Shown: in pieces, positions 1-10,966 of the stretch
How positions within the stretch are numbered: the stretch's first letter is position 1
How the letters are laid out: each line of letters starts with the position of its first letter
From: Torymus aiolomorphi
Lineage: Eukaryota; Arthropoda; Insecta; Hymenoptera; Torymidae
Length of the DNA stretch: 64,000 nt
Reading direction: 5' to 3'
Assembly: GCA_036365515.1 (NCBI GenBank)
Contig: CM070874.1
Coordinates: 92,958,342 to 93,022,341 of the forward strand
The notes under the pieces: generated by a model
Databases searched by the model: none
The model's input: only the letters and a program-made list of their open reading frames with translations
Told to the model about the DNA's origin: nothing
Program-made: the position numbers and the translations under genes

Positions 1-444
1 TCTAATAATAAGTCGTTGATGTACAGTATAAATAGTAACGGTCCCAATATAGTACCCTGTGGGACTCCCGTTGTTACTGATTCAAATTGGCTGGTTTTGC
101 TGTTTAATTTCACTCTTTGCTGTCTATTTGTGAGGTAAGTTTTTAATAGATTATAAGCACTTCCTCTTATTCCATAATTATACAACTTATCAAGTAGGAT
201 TTGATGATGTACAGAGTCGAATGCTTTAGCTAGGTCTAGGAAAGTTATAGCAATAGGAGTGCTAGTGTCAAGATTATTGTATATCATATTGGATAATTGA
301 AATAGTGCATCTATTTTTCCTGAAACCATATTGATCTTTTGTTAGCAAATCGCATGCATTGATAAAGTTAGTAATTCTATTGTGAATAATTTTTTCAAAA
401 ATTTTTGCTATGTTTGATATTAGCGAAATAGGTCTGTAATTGGT
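1..444 (-). pseudogene. LINE reverse transcriptase, fingers-palm segment
   Basis: Translating the minus strand gives an open frame that starts just after the foldback with TNYRPISLISNIAKIFEK. It continues through LLTKDQYGFR, the A-box FLDLAKAFDSVHHQ and the B-box GVPQGTILGPLLFILYIND at the left edge. The YxDD catalytic box would lie beyond the window. The frame reads through without a stop in this piece, so damage here comes only from the insertion upstream. It would act in target-primed reverse transcription of the LINE RNA. Confidence 0.8.
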
Positions 445-1895
445 CATACCCAGCCTGAATCCAACTTAACACATATGAAAATGGTGATGCATAGGGCTTG
501 CGTGGATCGATTAAGTATCTCAAATAAATAAAAAATCCATCGAAATGAAAATCCTTGCTGATCCTTTTCTTGAGTTATGAGTGATTAAAAAAATGTGTGT
601 GTGTGTGGGTGGTCATGTACATATATTATATACATACTAGGGGGGTACCCCCCTACTCGCTCCGCTGGTCAACCCCCATTTTTAAAAAGTGATTGAATTG
701 TAAATTTTGTTTGATTTTTTCTTCGAGAAAACCTAAACTTTTTTAAAATTTTTCACCACCATATTGGTTTCACCACTTTAAATTTCGAAAGTCCGAAAAC
801 AAAATCTTGATCAGTGACCTTGAAAACTCCAGTATACTGATTTTAATAAAAATTAATGCTTCATTCGGATTTTTGACCACCATTTTGAATTTAGAATGTC
901 TGATAGCAAGATAGTGATCAGCGACCCTGCATTATAATTTCGAGAAAAAAACTAAGCTTTTCCGAATCTTTAACGGCCATATTGGTCCGCCATTTTGAAT
1001 AAATTCAATAAAATCTTGATCGGCGACCTCAAAAATCTTATCTGTATACTAATGTTACACAAAATTTAAGCTTCCCTTGAAGTGTCGACGGCCATATTGG
1101 GAACTTTCGACCGCCATATTCAATTCGCCATTTTTAATTTTGAAAGCCTAATAGTAAAATCTTGATCATCGATCTCGAAAAGTCCTGTATTCCAAATTTT
1201 AGAAAAACTTAAGCTTTTTTCGAATTTTCATATTAGTATAGATTTAGCTATTATACTTTCGCAATTCAAAATGGCGGACCAATATGGCCGTTAAAGATTC
1301 GGAAAAGCTTAGTTTTTTCTCGAAATTAGAATACAGGGTCGCTGATCACGATTTTGCTATCAGACATTCTAAATTCAAAATAGTGGTCAAAAGTTCGAAT
1401 GAAGCATAGAATTCTTTTAAATTAGTATATAGGAGTTTTCAAGGTCGCTGATCAAGATTATGTTTTCGGACTTTCGAAATTGAAAGTGATGGAACCAATA
1501 TGGTGGTGAAAAGTTTGAAAAAACCTTAGGTTTTCTCGAAAAAAAAATAGAACAAAATTTACAATTCAATCACTTTCTAAAAATGGGGGGTTGACGAGCG
1601 GAGCGAGTAGGCGGGTACCCCACTAGTATATATATATATAATATATGTGCATGCCCACACACATACACACACACACAAACACACACGTACACACACACAC
1701 GCGCAGCCATACGTAGATCATAATACGTTGAGAGCGTGTTATCTGATTTTTTGAATCACTCATAACTCAAGAAAAGGATCAGCTAGGATTTTCGTTTCGA
1801 TGGATTTTTTATTCATTTGACATACTTAATCGATCCACGCAAACCCTATGGGTCACCATTTTCATACGTGTTAAGTTGGCTTCAGGCTGGGTGTG
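445..1895. mobile_element. Foldback element with long inverted arms, TSD TGGT
   Basis: Two long inverted arms (about 445-1010 and 1265-1895) face each other. The ends read CAYACCCAGCCTGAA, then similar CAACTTAACAC and GAAAATGGTGA blocks in inverted order. Inside each arm is a GGGGGGTACCCCC-like block next to ACTCGCTCCG, plus repeated CGACC-type motifs. TGGT is present at 441-444 and again at 1896-1899. Collapsing these restores the LINE reading frame, which fixes the boundaries. Microsatellites, (GT)n near 594-610 and (AC)n near 1650-1700, sit at mirrored positions. No coding frame was found, so it is non-autonomous. A 4-bp duplication does not by itself name a superfamily. Confidence 0.85.
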
Positions 1896-2346
1896 TGGTA
1901 GGGATATGTTTTTCGTTAGATTTGTGTATTGGTATGACTTCAGCTATTTTTAAAGCATCAGGCCATGTTGCCTTATCAATACATAGATTACAAATGTGAA
2001 CAAGTTGATCAACTATGTGGACACTTAGAGTTTTTAATGTTTTTGTGTTGATATAATCAATTCCACCATTTTTATTGTCCATGTTATTAATAATATTTAA
2101 GATTTCAATATGGTTTGTTGGAGTAATAAAAATACTTTGCCTATTTATAGGTAGAACTTTTATTTTCTCATTTCTGAGCTGCACTATTTTATCGCTTATC
2201 TTTTTGCCTATTTCGCAAAAAAATTTGTTCATGTGTTCCGCCATCTTTGTTGAATCTGCAATTTTAACGCTATTATCAACTATATAGTTAATGTTTTTGT
2301 TTCTTTTGCTATTTTTTCCAAGTTTTTGATTTAATACGTTCCACAA
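1896..2346 (-). pseudogene. LINE linker between endonuclease and RT
   Basis: An open frame begins near 2346 and contains WNVLNQKLGKN, HMNKFFCEIGKKI and KIAEVIPIHKSNEKHIPT, the usual sequence just before RT motif 1 in Jockey/CR1-type proteins. It stops inside the foldback terminus at 1882. The upstream endonuclease frame (2309-3064) is shifted relative to it around 2380. In the ancestral element the two were one ORF2 protein. Confidence 0.8.
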
Positions 2347-3064
2347 ACTTTTTGGGTTTTTCAGCTTTTCCTGTATTTGCTCTTTGTCGAATGACTTTGG
2401 TTTTATTTATAATTTTCTTTAATATAAAATTAAACTTTCTATAATTCTCTCTTTTCTTTCGATTATTTGGATCTTTTTTCCATAATTTGTAAAGTTTCTC
2501 TTTGGTTACGCAAGATTTAATTATAGCAGAGGTTATCCAATTTTTTCTTGGATACGGTATATTCTTTTTACAATCTTTTTTAGAATATTCAGCTTTATTT
2601 AGACATATTTTTATTTTACTAACTAGGTTATTTAGTGCTAAATTTGGTTCATTAATTAACGACAATTCTGACCAGTTAATTAATTTAGCTTCAGTCCTAA
2701 GTTTGTTATAATTTATACGATTCATTACATGAATATCTTTTGTGGCTCTGATCTTATTTATAGACATGAAAATCGGAAAATGATCATTAAGCGGAATTTT
2801 TAAAATGAAAGTTTTATAGTTAATTTTATCTAGCTTAATAAAAATATTGTCTATGCATGTTTCTGAATTGTTGTTTCTATCAGATGGTCTGGTAATATTA
2901 CGAAAGCCTGGACAGTAACCATGCTCTAATAAAATATGCAAAAATTCTTGGTTGATTGATTCATGATTAGAAATATCAAAGTTAAAGTCCCCTATTATGA
3001 GATTATTTTTATATTTGCTGTTATTATTTATCAAGTTCTTGAGTACAATAATGAATTTAGTCAT
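2309..3064 (-). pseudogene. LINE ORF2 endonuclease C-terminal half and linker
   Basis: The 251-residue frame starts with TKFIIVLKNLINN and contains NLIIGDFNFDIS, the catalytic GDFN of the exonuclease-endonuclease-phosphatase fold, and LNDHFPIF, which carries the catalytic histidine. A basic linker with YPRKNWITSAI and KLYKLWKKDP follows. It ends in a shifted frame (KSKTWKK then stop) that overlaps the next frame, so a frameshift lies near 2380. The N-terminal endonuclease half is absent here. A separate piece of a similar protein lies at 3774-4211. Confidence 0.8.
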
Positions 3065-3773
3065 CTCAACGAGTCATTTTTCTTATAGAACTTTATTGTC
3101 CTACGTTTCGGAAACGTCAAGTTTCCCTTATTCAAGGACTCTAAAACCCGTACAGAAATTTACAATTATTTACAAAACTATTAAAATTATTTACATGCTA
3201 ATAACAATAAAACTATTACTTTTTACTTACAAGTTGTGACAAGAACAAAACAAGAACGTAACCCGAGGAAGCTAACTAATGTCCACACTAAAAAATTATT
3301 ATACAACAATAAGTTAAAATTTTATTACTTAACAAACACTTGTCTAAAAAAGGACAACTTACTGGTACTACAAGAGATCCCTCGCTTCGGATGTAAGAGG
3401 AGGATCGCGAAGTGTTAATGCGTCCTCACTCTAATGTCAGATGGATGTGACTAAATTTTCAAAATTTTCGCGAAGCCGAGAATAATGCCCTAACGAAGTA
3501 TGTATGTATGTCTCGAACTTACGGAGGAGGGGGAAGGCCTAGCGGGTATCGGGAAAGACAAAAGCGACGAAAGAGCAAAAGCCATCAAGGTGGGATAGTA
3601 AATGTGTAATGAACAGGGAGGGGACATACCTATGTAACTATACAAGATTGGTAGAATATTATTGCTAGAAAATTAACTGATCGATTTGGAACGAGTTTTT
3701 CCCTTGGGAGGTTTTAATAAATTGATTGAGTCTTTATAGGATTGTTTTAAAAAATTAGTGTCTTCTGTTCTAT
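3065..3773. repeat. Insertion of unknown type between two LINE fragments
   Basis: This 0.7-kb AT-rich block separates two endonuclease pieces and has no convincing frame. At 3100-3150 it carries the near-palindrome ACGTTTCGGAAACGT followed by a CTTATTCAAGGAC block. On the minus strand this reads GTCCTTGAATAAGG, then ACGTTTCCGAAACGT, then AGGACAATAAAG. Such blocks are frequent at the 3' ends of some LINE and Penelope-like elements, so it may be the 3' UTR of an internally deleted LINE copy. The right part (3420-3650) is simple, partly GA-rich sequence. Confidence 0.4.
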
Positions 3774-4211
3774 TTAACGTATTGTCGAAATAATGTATGT
3801 TCTTGTATAATTGTTTTTAACATTGTTCTTGAGTATTAATAGAAATTCCGTTTTACTAATGTCGTGTGATCTATATAGGGCGGATATCATAATTTCTTTG
3901 TTATTTTCAATTGCAATTTTCGAGTTAATTATTTTGAGGTTATCTATAGTTAATACTTCTGTCGTCTCAGTTATGTAATCGCTTACGTAAATCACCAGGC
4001 CATCTGATATATTAATTTTACTGTTATTGTAGTACATATTGTATCCCGGTATATTAAAATATTCGTAATGCTCCAGGTTCCATGTTTCAGTGCACACAAT
4101 AATGCAGGGCTTTATCACTAGACTTTTTAGGAATACTAATAGTTTATGAAAGTTCGCATTTAAACTCCTTATATTTGCAACGAAGGCTCCGCTCCTTCGT
4201 TGCGAAATCAC
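3774..4211 (-). pseudogene. LINE endonuclease N-terminal half (second LINE copy)
   Basis: The 145-residue frame contains NIRSLNANFHKL, IIVCTETW (catalytic glutamate), IPGYNMYYNN, GLVIYVSDYI and ISALYRSH. This is the first half of an apurinic-type LINE endonuclease. Its last segment (KTEFLLILKN) aligns with the beginning of the next fragment (TKFIIVLKN at 3064), so the two overlap rather than abut and belong to different copies or to a duplicated stretch. It stops near 3774 before the GDFN motif. Confidence 0.8.
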
Positions 4212-4249
4212 CGCGTCATAGTTAGCTTCGAACGGCGAAAAGTCGCCAA

Positions 4250-4400
4250 GTCATAGGTGTCGTTTAGGTTAGTAATTAACCGCGCGCGGGCACACTCGGC
4301 CGGCTTCGCGCAGGCGCGTCACAACCTCGACGCGCGCAGCAACTCGCGCAGATACGACCATACCGCCGCCACAGGCGCGCGCGCAGCTTTGCGCGGGAAA
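4250..4400. other. GC-rich CpG-dense block upstream of a TATA box
   Basis: This stretch is strikingly rich in GCGCGC compared with the AT-rich surroundings. It contains repeated CGCGCGC and CGCAGC words. Frames on both strands are open here only because of composition. It directly precedes the TATA box at 4408, so it could be the upstream part of a retroelement or host promoter. Confidence 0.4.
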
Positions 4401-4407
4401 ATTAGCG

Positions 4408-4415
4408 TATATAAA
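4408..4415 (+). promoter_or_regulatory. Candidate RNA polymerase II TATA box
   Basis: TATATAAA lies just downstream of the CpG-rich block, and a CAG initiator-like site (GAGACAGACC) follows about 25-30 bp further on. The downstream sequence to about 5000 looks like a structured non-coding leader with repeated GTGCACACA motifs. Promoter function is inferred from motif and spacing only. Confidence 0.4.
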
Positions 4416-4489
4416 TCCGGCACTCTCCACTGTGAGACAGACCTTTGCCGACCGTTCTCCAGTCTTCATCCTCACTAATCACCCTTTAG

Positions 4490-4950
4490 CACTGTGCACA
4501 CACAGGCTAATTCGTCCGAACACTTCATTTTCATTATTTCCTTGCTGCCGCGTTTCCAAGTGCGACAACCGATCCGTCTCCCACGTCGACCGCAGCCTTA
4601 GAAAGTCCGGAGCACACGTCTATCCTCTCCGCCACGAACTATCCGGTACCTAGACGAGCTTACACGAGTTGTCCACGAACCATACAACAGACCTAGATAG
4701 ACCGACTCTCTCCGAAATTGCCGCTGACTCTAACGTCGTGCACACACGTCGCTAGGGTCAGTGACTCCTGGAATACGAACACCAGCTACAACGTGCACAC
4801 ATGTGTACCTGGAGGTTCCTAGACTATCAAGAACAGGAACGTTGAAGGACTGGGACTTAATTCCTTCCCTACTATCGTGCACACACGGAGTAGGTCAGGA
4901 TAGTCCCGGAACGATGCAGTTTCACTGGTGATCGTGCACACACAACACCA
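4490..4950 (+). repeat. Leader-like region with repeated GTGCACACA motifs
   Basis: The motif GTGCACACA(C/T) occurs near 4494, 4737, 4792, 4878 and 4933, three of the gaps being 55, 86 and 55 bp. The words around the motif (CAGGAAC, CCAGG, CACGAAC) also recur in degenerate form. No protein frame of note is present. It looks like a degenerate tandem repeat, possibly the transcribed leader of a retroelement starting near 4437. Confidence 0.45.
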
Positions 4951-5049
4951 GGGGAACGCGAACCTATCCAGACCCGTAAACTCCAGGAACACCGGAACAC
5001 GAGGTGTCCCTACCGCCTACACTTATAGAATTTAGTAAGATAGGCGTCA

Positions 5050-5629
5050 GGAGGCTGCGCCCCCCCGGCGCCATGATGACGATTGCAAATATAATCATAA
5101 TAATTATTTATTACTATTTTCTATCTGAAACTGATGCGTTTTTAATGCCGAAAATACCTATTTTTACCAATTCGGGGGTAGTTTTAAATAAAAAAACACG
5201 TGTCGAGTATTTTTTGACACTCTATTCACCAGCAAAGTTTCATCGTAATCGGTGATTCACACCAACCTGCCTCCCCTTGTTAGAAGAAAAAGAGAGATTT
5301 CATCAGAACCTCAAGATCTATCTTTTTTCAAAGTTTCGTTCGATTTGACCGGATGATTTTTTCCCTTACATTGTGTGTGGGGTCCTTTAGTGTAGGTTTA
5401 TATTTTTTCAAAGAAATATCATTTTTCAATTAAGCATGTACTTTAATAAGTAGTCTAAAATACCTAAGAATAGTATATTACGCATCTTCGGAGGAAAAAA
5501 CTTATCAATTCTCCTCCCGTGGTAAGTATATAATTTTTCAACATCCATGTGCCGACAATACCACATCGCATCTTTCAGCTGGGGGAGCCAGTGGTACTTC
5601 CAGCTAGGGTATGGTAAAAATAGTTTTTC
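5050..5629. other. No gene recognised
   Basis: About 580 bases of AT-rich sequence without a plausible coding frame. A short run of CCCCCCCGG lies at 5058-5070 and AT microsatellite-like sequence at 5090-5115. The rest looks like decayed repeat. Confidence 0.5.
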
Positions 5630-5862
5630 GGCCTCTGTGTCTCTGTCTCTACGTCTTTGTCTCAACTTCTCTCTCCATATCTCCGTCTCTACGTCTCTGT
5701 CTCTACGTCTCTCTCTCTACATCTCTGCCTGTAAGTCTCTGTCACTACGTCTCTGTCTCTACGCTTTCGTGTCCACATGGCTGTCTCTACGTCTCTATCT
5801 CTACATCCCTGTTTCTACGATTCTGTCTCTAATCTCTCTCTACGTCTCTACTGTTTTGAAGT
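5630..5862 (+). repeat. TCTCTACG minisatellite
   Basis: A degenerate tandem array of TCTCTACGTCTCTG-type units runs for about 230 bp. Because the repeat lacks stops, frames of 73 and 105 codons appear across it, but they are simple Leu/Ser/Tyr repeats and not genes. It ends a few bases before the LTR of BEL-C. Confidence 0.85.
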
Positions 5863-5873
5863 AAGGTAGACGG

Positions 5874-6106
5874 TGATCAAATGAGAACAAAAGCGAAGCT
5901 GGATAAATTTAATCAAACGGTTTATTGTAGAAGCAACATTTCCAATAGTACAATGGCGATTTCTATGGGTCCCGAGTCACGTAATACACCCATGCTCTCG
6001 AACCGCGTGGCCCAGACTGACTTTACCGACACGGCGCAGAGGCTCTTAGGAGCGCTCTCGCGTGGCGCGCTCGCCAACTAAAACGCTGTATAACCATTTC
6101 TACACA
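5874..6106 (-). repeat. Candidate 3' LTR of BEL-C
   Basis: On the minus strand the sequence after the pol stop reaches a purine-rich tract (GGTGGGAGGA, + strand 6107-6116) immediately followed by TGTGTAGAAATGG, a good polypurine tract and LTR start. An AATAAA polyadenylation signal lies near 5919 and the sequence can end in TGATCA at 5874. The matching 5' LTR is not in the window, so the outer boundary is tentative. Confidence 0.5.
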
Positions 6107-6208
6107 TCCTCCCACCTCGAGTCCATTTGAACTCGACAATCTCAGTACATATGAGAGAACGCAATTTGCACAAGAAAGAACGGAATTTAAATCGTACAGA
6201 AATCTGAT

Positions 6209-7204
6209 TTAAAGAAAAGTATAAAATTCCGGGTTTTTCACGACTCGTCCGCTTCGGGTTTTTGTTTCACCCTTTTCAGAAATTTTTTCGGTCTCGTAAG
6301 GCGTTTCGTTCGTTTTTTTTTCTACTATTTGAGTCATCTGTTTTACAGTATTTTCATTCACAGGTATGCGCGAAATGTTTATCGTGTTTTCACAATCGGT
6401 GATTTCAAGCGGGTAGACCCGCTGTATCAACCGTTTGAGTAACCCATCTTTCGTTTTTAAAACAGCGACTCGAGCTACATTATCTCGACCTAAAATTAAT
6501 TTTTCTACTCGGGCTAAGGGCCAATCTAAACCCTTATGACTGTCGTCACCTATTAAAACTACAGCTCCTACTTTTAACTCACGCAATACCTTGACCTTTC
6601 TTTTAGAAATTAATTGACTTAAATATTCTTTTCGAAATCTTTTTCTTAAGTGGCACATTATTTCCTGCTTACGCGCAAACCACGAGTTAACGTTAATTTT
6701 TTCCACGATATCTAAATCTGATGTTTCCTTGCTTTTTAGGTCATGTAAAAACATTGCGGGCGTAAGAACTTTTAAATCGCTTGTAGCATCCGACACATAA
6801 GTCAAGGGCCGCGAATTTAACGTTAACTCACAATCGCACAGTACTGTTGACATTTCTTCGTAATTAAGACAAGATCTTTTTAAAACTTTTCGCAAAAGGT
6901 TCTTCAACATACCAACCAGACGCTCCCACCATCCTCCCCACCATGCGGCGGATGGTGGGTTAAATATCCAGTTGATACACTGCGCTGAACTGTACTTTAC
7001 CACGACGTCCCAATTCAACTTACTAAACACTCTATCTGTTCCTACAAAGTTTGACCCATTGTCACTATAGATAACAGATGGTATACCCCGGCGTCCTATA
7101 AAACGTCGTAAACAATTTAGAAATTCGGGTGTAGACAATGAACTCACTAATTCTAGGTGTACAGCTCGATATATACCGCAAGATCCACGCTTTTTGACCA
7201 CCAC
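6209..7204 (-). pseudogene. BEL-C integrase core and C-terminal region
   Basis: This 331-residue frame carries the BEL/Pao integrase core: IYRAVHLELV, VIYSDNGSNFVG (second catalytic aspartate) and WWGGWWERLVGML (catalytic glutamate). CELTLNSRPLTY and the C-terminal VLIGDDSHKGLDWPLARVEK segment follow. The first catalytic aspartate lies in the neighbouring shifted frame (GVDFAGP, 7065-7631), so a frameshift separates them near 7200. The C-terminal tail is rich in Glu, Lys and Thr. It differs clearly from BEL-A and BEL-B. Confidence 0.85.
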
Positions 7205-7631
7205 GTAAAATCACCGGCCCTGCAAAATCAACTCCGGTTACTTCAAATACGTAAGCATCTTTGATACAGTTTAAAGGCAGTGGTGCTGGATCTGTTTGCA
7301 TCTTCTTTATGCTACTCTTCTTACATATGACGCACTTAGATATGATAGCCTTTACGGTTCTTCGCATAGATAAAATCCAGAACCTTTCACGTAAGTGACA
7401 CATCACATTTTGAATACCGGCATGGCATAAGTTTTCGTGAGTTTCTAGAATCAGTAAATCAATCGCTTTGTGTTTGTAATCTAATACGATCGGATATAAA
7501 AAAGGGAAACTGTCATCTCGTTCTACGATTTTTGTTTTTAGTCGAATTAAGCCATTGCTATGTACAAAAACTGATAGTGTACGCAGTCGAGAATTCTGCT
7601 CGGACGAAAATTCTCTGAAATAAGAAGTCAC
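7065..7631 (-). pseudogene. BEL-C integrase zinc-binding region, 5' truncated
   Basis: The frame contains the H2C2 zinc-binding module (ETHENLCHAG, then CVICKK) and the start of the integrase catalytic domain (VTGVDFAGPV). It stops after reading out of frame into the core. Upstream gag, protease, RT and RNase H are missing, so the element is truncated at about 7631. Confidence 0.8.
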
Positions 7632-8104
7632 ATTTTAATACATAAATGTAAACTAATTATTTCATACTTTTTACATATAAAAGTGGGTATATTTACCTTA
7701 CCTTAAAACTTTCTCCGATGGGCCTTTTATATGGTCCAGAACCATAGTCATCGATGAAACAAGTTTTTTCACTATCCGTAAGCTTTGAAATTTTCCTGTG
7801 GATGGATTGACTCCAGATTTGAACTAAATTACTCCTGAATAGTATAATTTTCATATGAGTGACAAATTCTAAAATGGCAAATAATACTCCGTACCTCCTT
7901 AAAGGGGTGCCATAGTCGTATCATTACCGACCGAGCAATTGGCACAGTTTCAAGCTTATTAAAAATGAAATACATAAAATCACAAAAAATCAAGAGAACA
8001 CTTCGCTGCAGTTTTGAATGATCTATCACCCAGTACAAGTTTGAAGTCGAAATATAAAGTGGTTTTTGCAAAAACTTTGAAAGAAACCGAATTTTGTTTT
8101 GTTC
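7632..8104. other. No gene recognised between two BEL fragments
   Basis: About 470 bases without a supported coding frame. At 7896 the sequence reads TTAAAGGGGTGCCATAGTCG, close to TTAAGGGGGTGCCATACTCG at 58329, so both may be ends of the same TTAA-type transposon family. The rest is unassigned. Confidence 0.4.
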
Positions 8105-10116
8105 GTAACGTCGTGGTGGCCGTGCACAGATCGACCACGTGGGTGATTCCATCACTTCCTGGATGGATGGCGCTGACACAGGCGAGAGGTCACTTAGCTA
8201 GAGGTCTGAGCTCATTGCGAATGAGTACCAAGTCCCCTACTCCAACTGAAGGCTGAGGTTGTCTCCACTTTTGACGGGATTGCAAAGACGTCAGGTAGTC
8301 CGTCGACCATCTCTGCCAGAAGTGCTGGGCCAGCTGGCTGATTAAGAGCCAGCGCTTTCCTGCTGGGACGTTGTCGTTGGTGACATCTTCTTCAGGAACT
8401 ATAAAAGACGAACGCTGTAATAAGGAAATGTGATGGTGATAAAAATTCTAGATCAGAAGGATAGTCCGTGAGAGCAGTTAGCGGCCTCGAATTAAGGCAT
8501 GTTTCAACTCTGCACATAAGAGTCGCAAGCTCTGAAAAAGTGGGAACTTGATCTCCAATGATGCGGCGTAAATAATGCTTAGCCGATTTAACTGCGGTTT
8601 CCCAAATGCCACCAAAATGAGGTGCACTGGGAGGATTGAAGTGCCACGACGTAGCTTCTTGAGCGAGATACTTAATAATTGAAGACACAAATGAAGAAGA
8701 AGCGTCAACCATTTGTCTCAGTTGAGCTTCAGCACCAACAAAGTTTGTACCTTGATCAGAGTATAACTCTCTACAATGACCTTTACGAGCGGTGAATCGA
8801 TGAAACGCTGCGATAAAGGCTTTACTGGAATAATCCTCCACTACTTCTATATGGACGGCTCTAGTAGCCATGCAGATGAATATAGCAATATACTCCTTCA
8901 TTGTGCCTTTACCTCTAGTTTTTGTAAGTCGAACTTCGATAGGACCGGCGTAATCGACACCAGACCGCTCAAAGGACGATGAAGGGTGCACGCGTGACTT
9001 GGGTAGCTCACCCATTAATTGAGTAGGCACTCGAGCAGCATGGCGTGAGCATGTGAGGCAAGCTCTGATGACTTTCTTAACCGCGGATCGTCCTTTCACT
9101 ATCCAGTACTGACGTCTGAGTGTGGCAAGCGTTAATTGAGTGCCACCATGAAAAGTGCGATGATGAGCATCCCTAATTAATAAAGTTGTAAAGTGACAAT
9201 CAGAAGGTAAGATAAGTGGATGCTTAGCATCTTCTTCGAGAAGAGAGTGAGAAAGACGACCGCCCACCCTGAGCAAATGATTTTGTATCATGGGGTTTAA
9301 CGGTAAAAGAGTACTTTTAGTCGCAAGTTTACCTTTTCTCTGTAACTGTTGGAATTCAAGTTTGAAATACGCTGTTTGAACTAGATATATCAGACAAAGT
9401 CTGGTGTTCTCAATCTCACTAGCACTTATCTCCTTAGAATACGGAGTGTGATGGCATAGTAGGGATTGAAGAACAGTACGAAAACTAACAACCGAACTTG
9501 CAGTTGCTTCACGTTCAGCTTTCGTGCAGATTCTGTAGATGAATCTAAAACAGTACGACGCTAGTCGATATAACTTATTTAACGACGAATATTTGTTAAT
9601 AAGGCTCCAAATGTCTAGAGTACTCTTGACAGAATTTGTTGTGCCCTTACTAGCGACTAGAGTGTGATTAGGTTGAAGATTAAGACTATTAACGGTAAAA
9701 TTGAGTTCATTATGAGACCTCGACCAAGGTTCATGGCTATCAGAGAGCCAAGCGGGACCTTTCCACCACACACTTTGTAAGGCTAGCTTTGAGGGCTCAA
9801 TACCTCGTGATATGCCATCGGCGGGGTTGTCAGCTGATCGCACATGATGCCAATATGCGTCAGGTAGTAGAGTGTGAATTTCCGAACACCTATTAGCCAC
9901 AAAAATAACCCATCTTGAAGGGTGGTCTTTCAGCCAAAAAAGCACATACGCTGAATCAGACCAAAGGTGAACGCTTTCAAGCTTTATTGGGAAAGATTCG
10001 ATAAACGTTTGAACAAGACGAGCAAGTAGCAACGCAGCGTAAAGTTCTAAACGAGGTATGCTTAGCGTCCTAAGTGGAGCTACTCGCGTTTTAGCCAATT
10101 GAAGAGTGACGAGCAC
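8105..10116 (-). pseudogene. BEL-A copy 2 RNase H and integrase
   Basis: A 574-residue frame (8392-10116) covers the RNase H end (LSIPRLELYAALLL, LWSDSAYVLFWLKDHP, ADNPADGISRG). It continues through the H2C2 zinc finger (HHRTFHGG, CLTCSRH) and the integrase core with GVDYAGPI, ELYSDQGTNFVG and FGGIWETAVKSAK, which supply the D, D and E. It goes off frame near 8430. The C-terminal LARV and DLCTA remnants follow in another frame down to about 8105. The catalytic residues are intact although the copy is dead. Confidence 0.88.
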
Positions 10117-10966
10117 TTCTTGTGTACGGATTAAGCGCAGATAGACTACTGCACCATATATGCAAACTTAGATGCGTCTGCGAATCCGTGGATTTCTAGA
10201 AATTCGCATTGTAGAGTGTATCCACTCCAGCGAGGGATTCTGATGTGACTTATATGTTGAAGTTTTGGCAACCAAGACTGCCACCGATTGGAGATGTCGA
10301 GAGGAAGTTCTTCATCCCAACTAATCTTAAGAATCCACAGAGACTGCATAATAATCTTTGCGGTTATTACAACAGGGAGCCAACCATCCCATGGGATCGA
10401 AGATTCGAGCGATTCTTGAAAGAATGGTGCGTTTTGTAAAGGGCGAGTCAGAAGGAGCATCTTCAATATGAAAACTAAAGTAGTCTGTCTTAGGTTGCCA
10501 ATCTATACCTAGAATTGGTACAGATATTTCGGAGGCAAATAAAGCGATTGAATCTGCAGCTAACATATTAGAAGGTAGAGAAGAGAGTACTTCAGCATTA
10601 TTTGAAGTCCACTTGCGGAGATTAAGATGACCTTGTTTAAAGAGTTGAATTAACTTATCCTGTTTAAGTAAAGCTTCTTCTAACGAATGGGCACCAGATA
10701 GCACATTATCAGAATACATTTCTGAGCGAACAGCTTCAGCGGCGATCGAATAAGTTTGGCCATAATCTTCAGCTAGTCTCAAGAGTGTGTGTATGGCTAG
10801 AAACGGCGAACAGACCAATCCATATGTCACTATGGTTAGTCGATAAACTTTAATGGGTTCACTCTTGTTAAAAGGCCATAAAATCGACTGGAAAGGTTGA
10901 TCACATTGTTTGACACCAATTTGTCTGAACATTTTTTCCACGTCAGCTGAAAGTGCGATCTTATAC
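10117..10966 (-). pseudogene. BEL-A copy 2 reverse transcriptase C-terminal part
   Basis: Frames at 10146-10466 and 10327-10966 encode the RT palm and thumb in pieces. Visible are KMFRQIGVKQCDQPFQSILW, YRLTIVTYGL, EMYSDNVLSGAHSLEEAL and the downstream ILGIDWQPKTD. The catalytic box reads YSDN and not YxDD, as it does in copy 1. A frameshift near 10400 separates the thumb from the RNase H linker. The right end is cut cleanly by BEL-B at 10966. Confidence 0.85.

Larger units (their letters stand above)
1..3064 (-). mobile_element. Jockey/CR1-like LINE, partial, interrupted by a foldback element
   Basis: A non-LTR retrotransposon lies on the minus strand and runs off the left edge. Endonuclease and reverse transcriptase motifs occur in the expected order: IGDFNFD and NDHFPIF (AP endonuclease), then TNYRPISLIS, FLDLAKAFDSVHH and GVPQGTILGPLLF (RT). 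The 5' end is truncated at about 3064 within the endonuclease. The element is cut at 445-1895 by a foldback insertion; removing that insertion together with one TGGT restores HIPT-NYRPIS in frame. Motif style suits the Jockey/CR1 group, but clade assignment needs a phylogeny. Confidence 0.85.

Noticed and set aside
4257..4653. Overlapping frames on both strands in the CpG-rich block
   Set aside because: They result from high GC content with few stops and no conserved residues.
5547..5864. 105-codon Leu/Ser/Tyr-rich frame
   Set aside because: It is the TCTCTACG minisatellite read in one frame.
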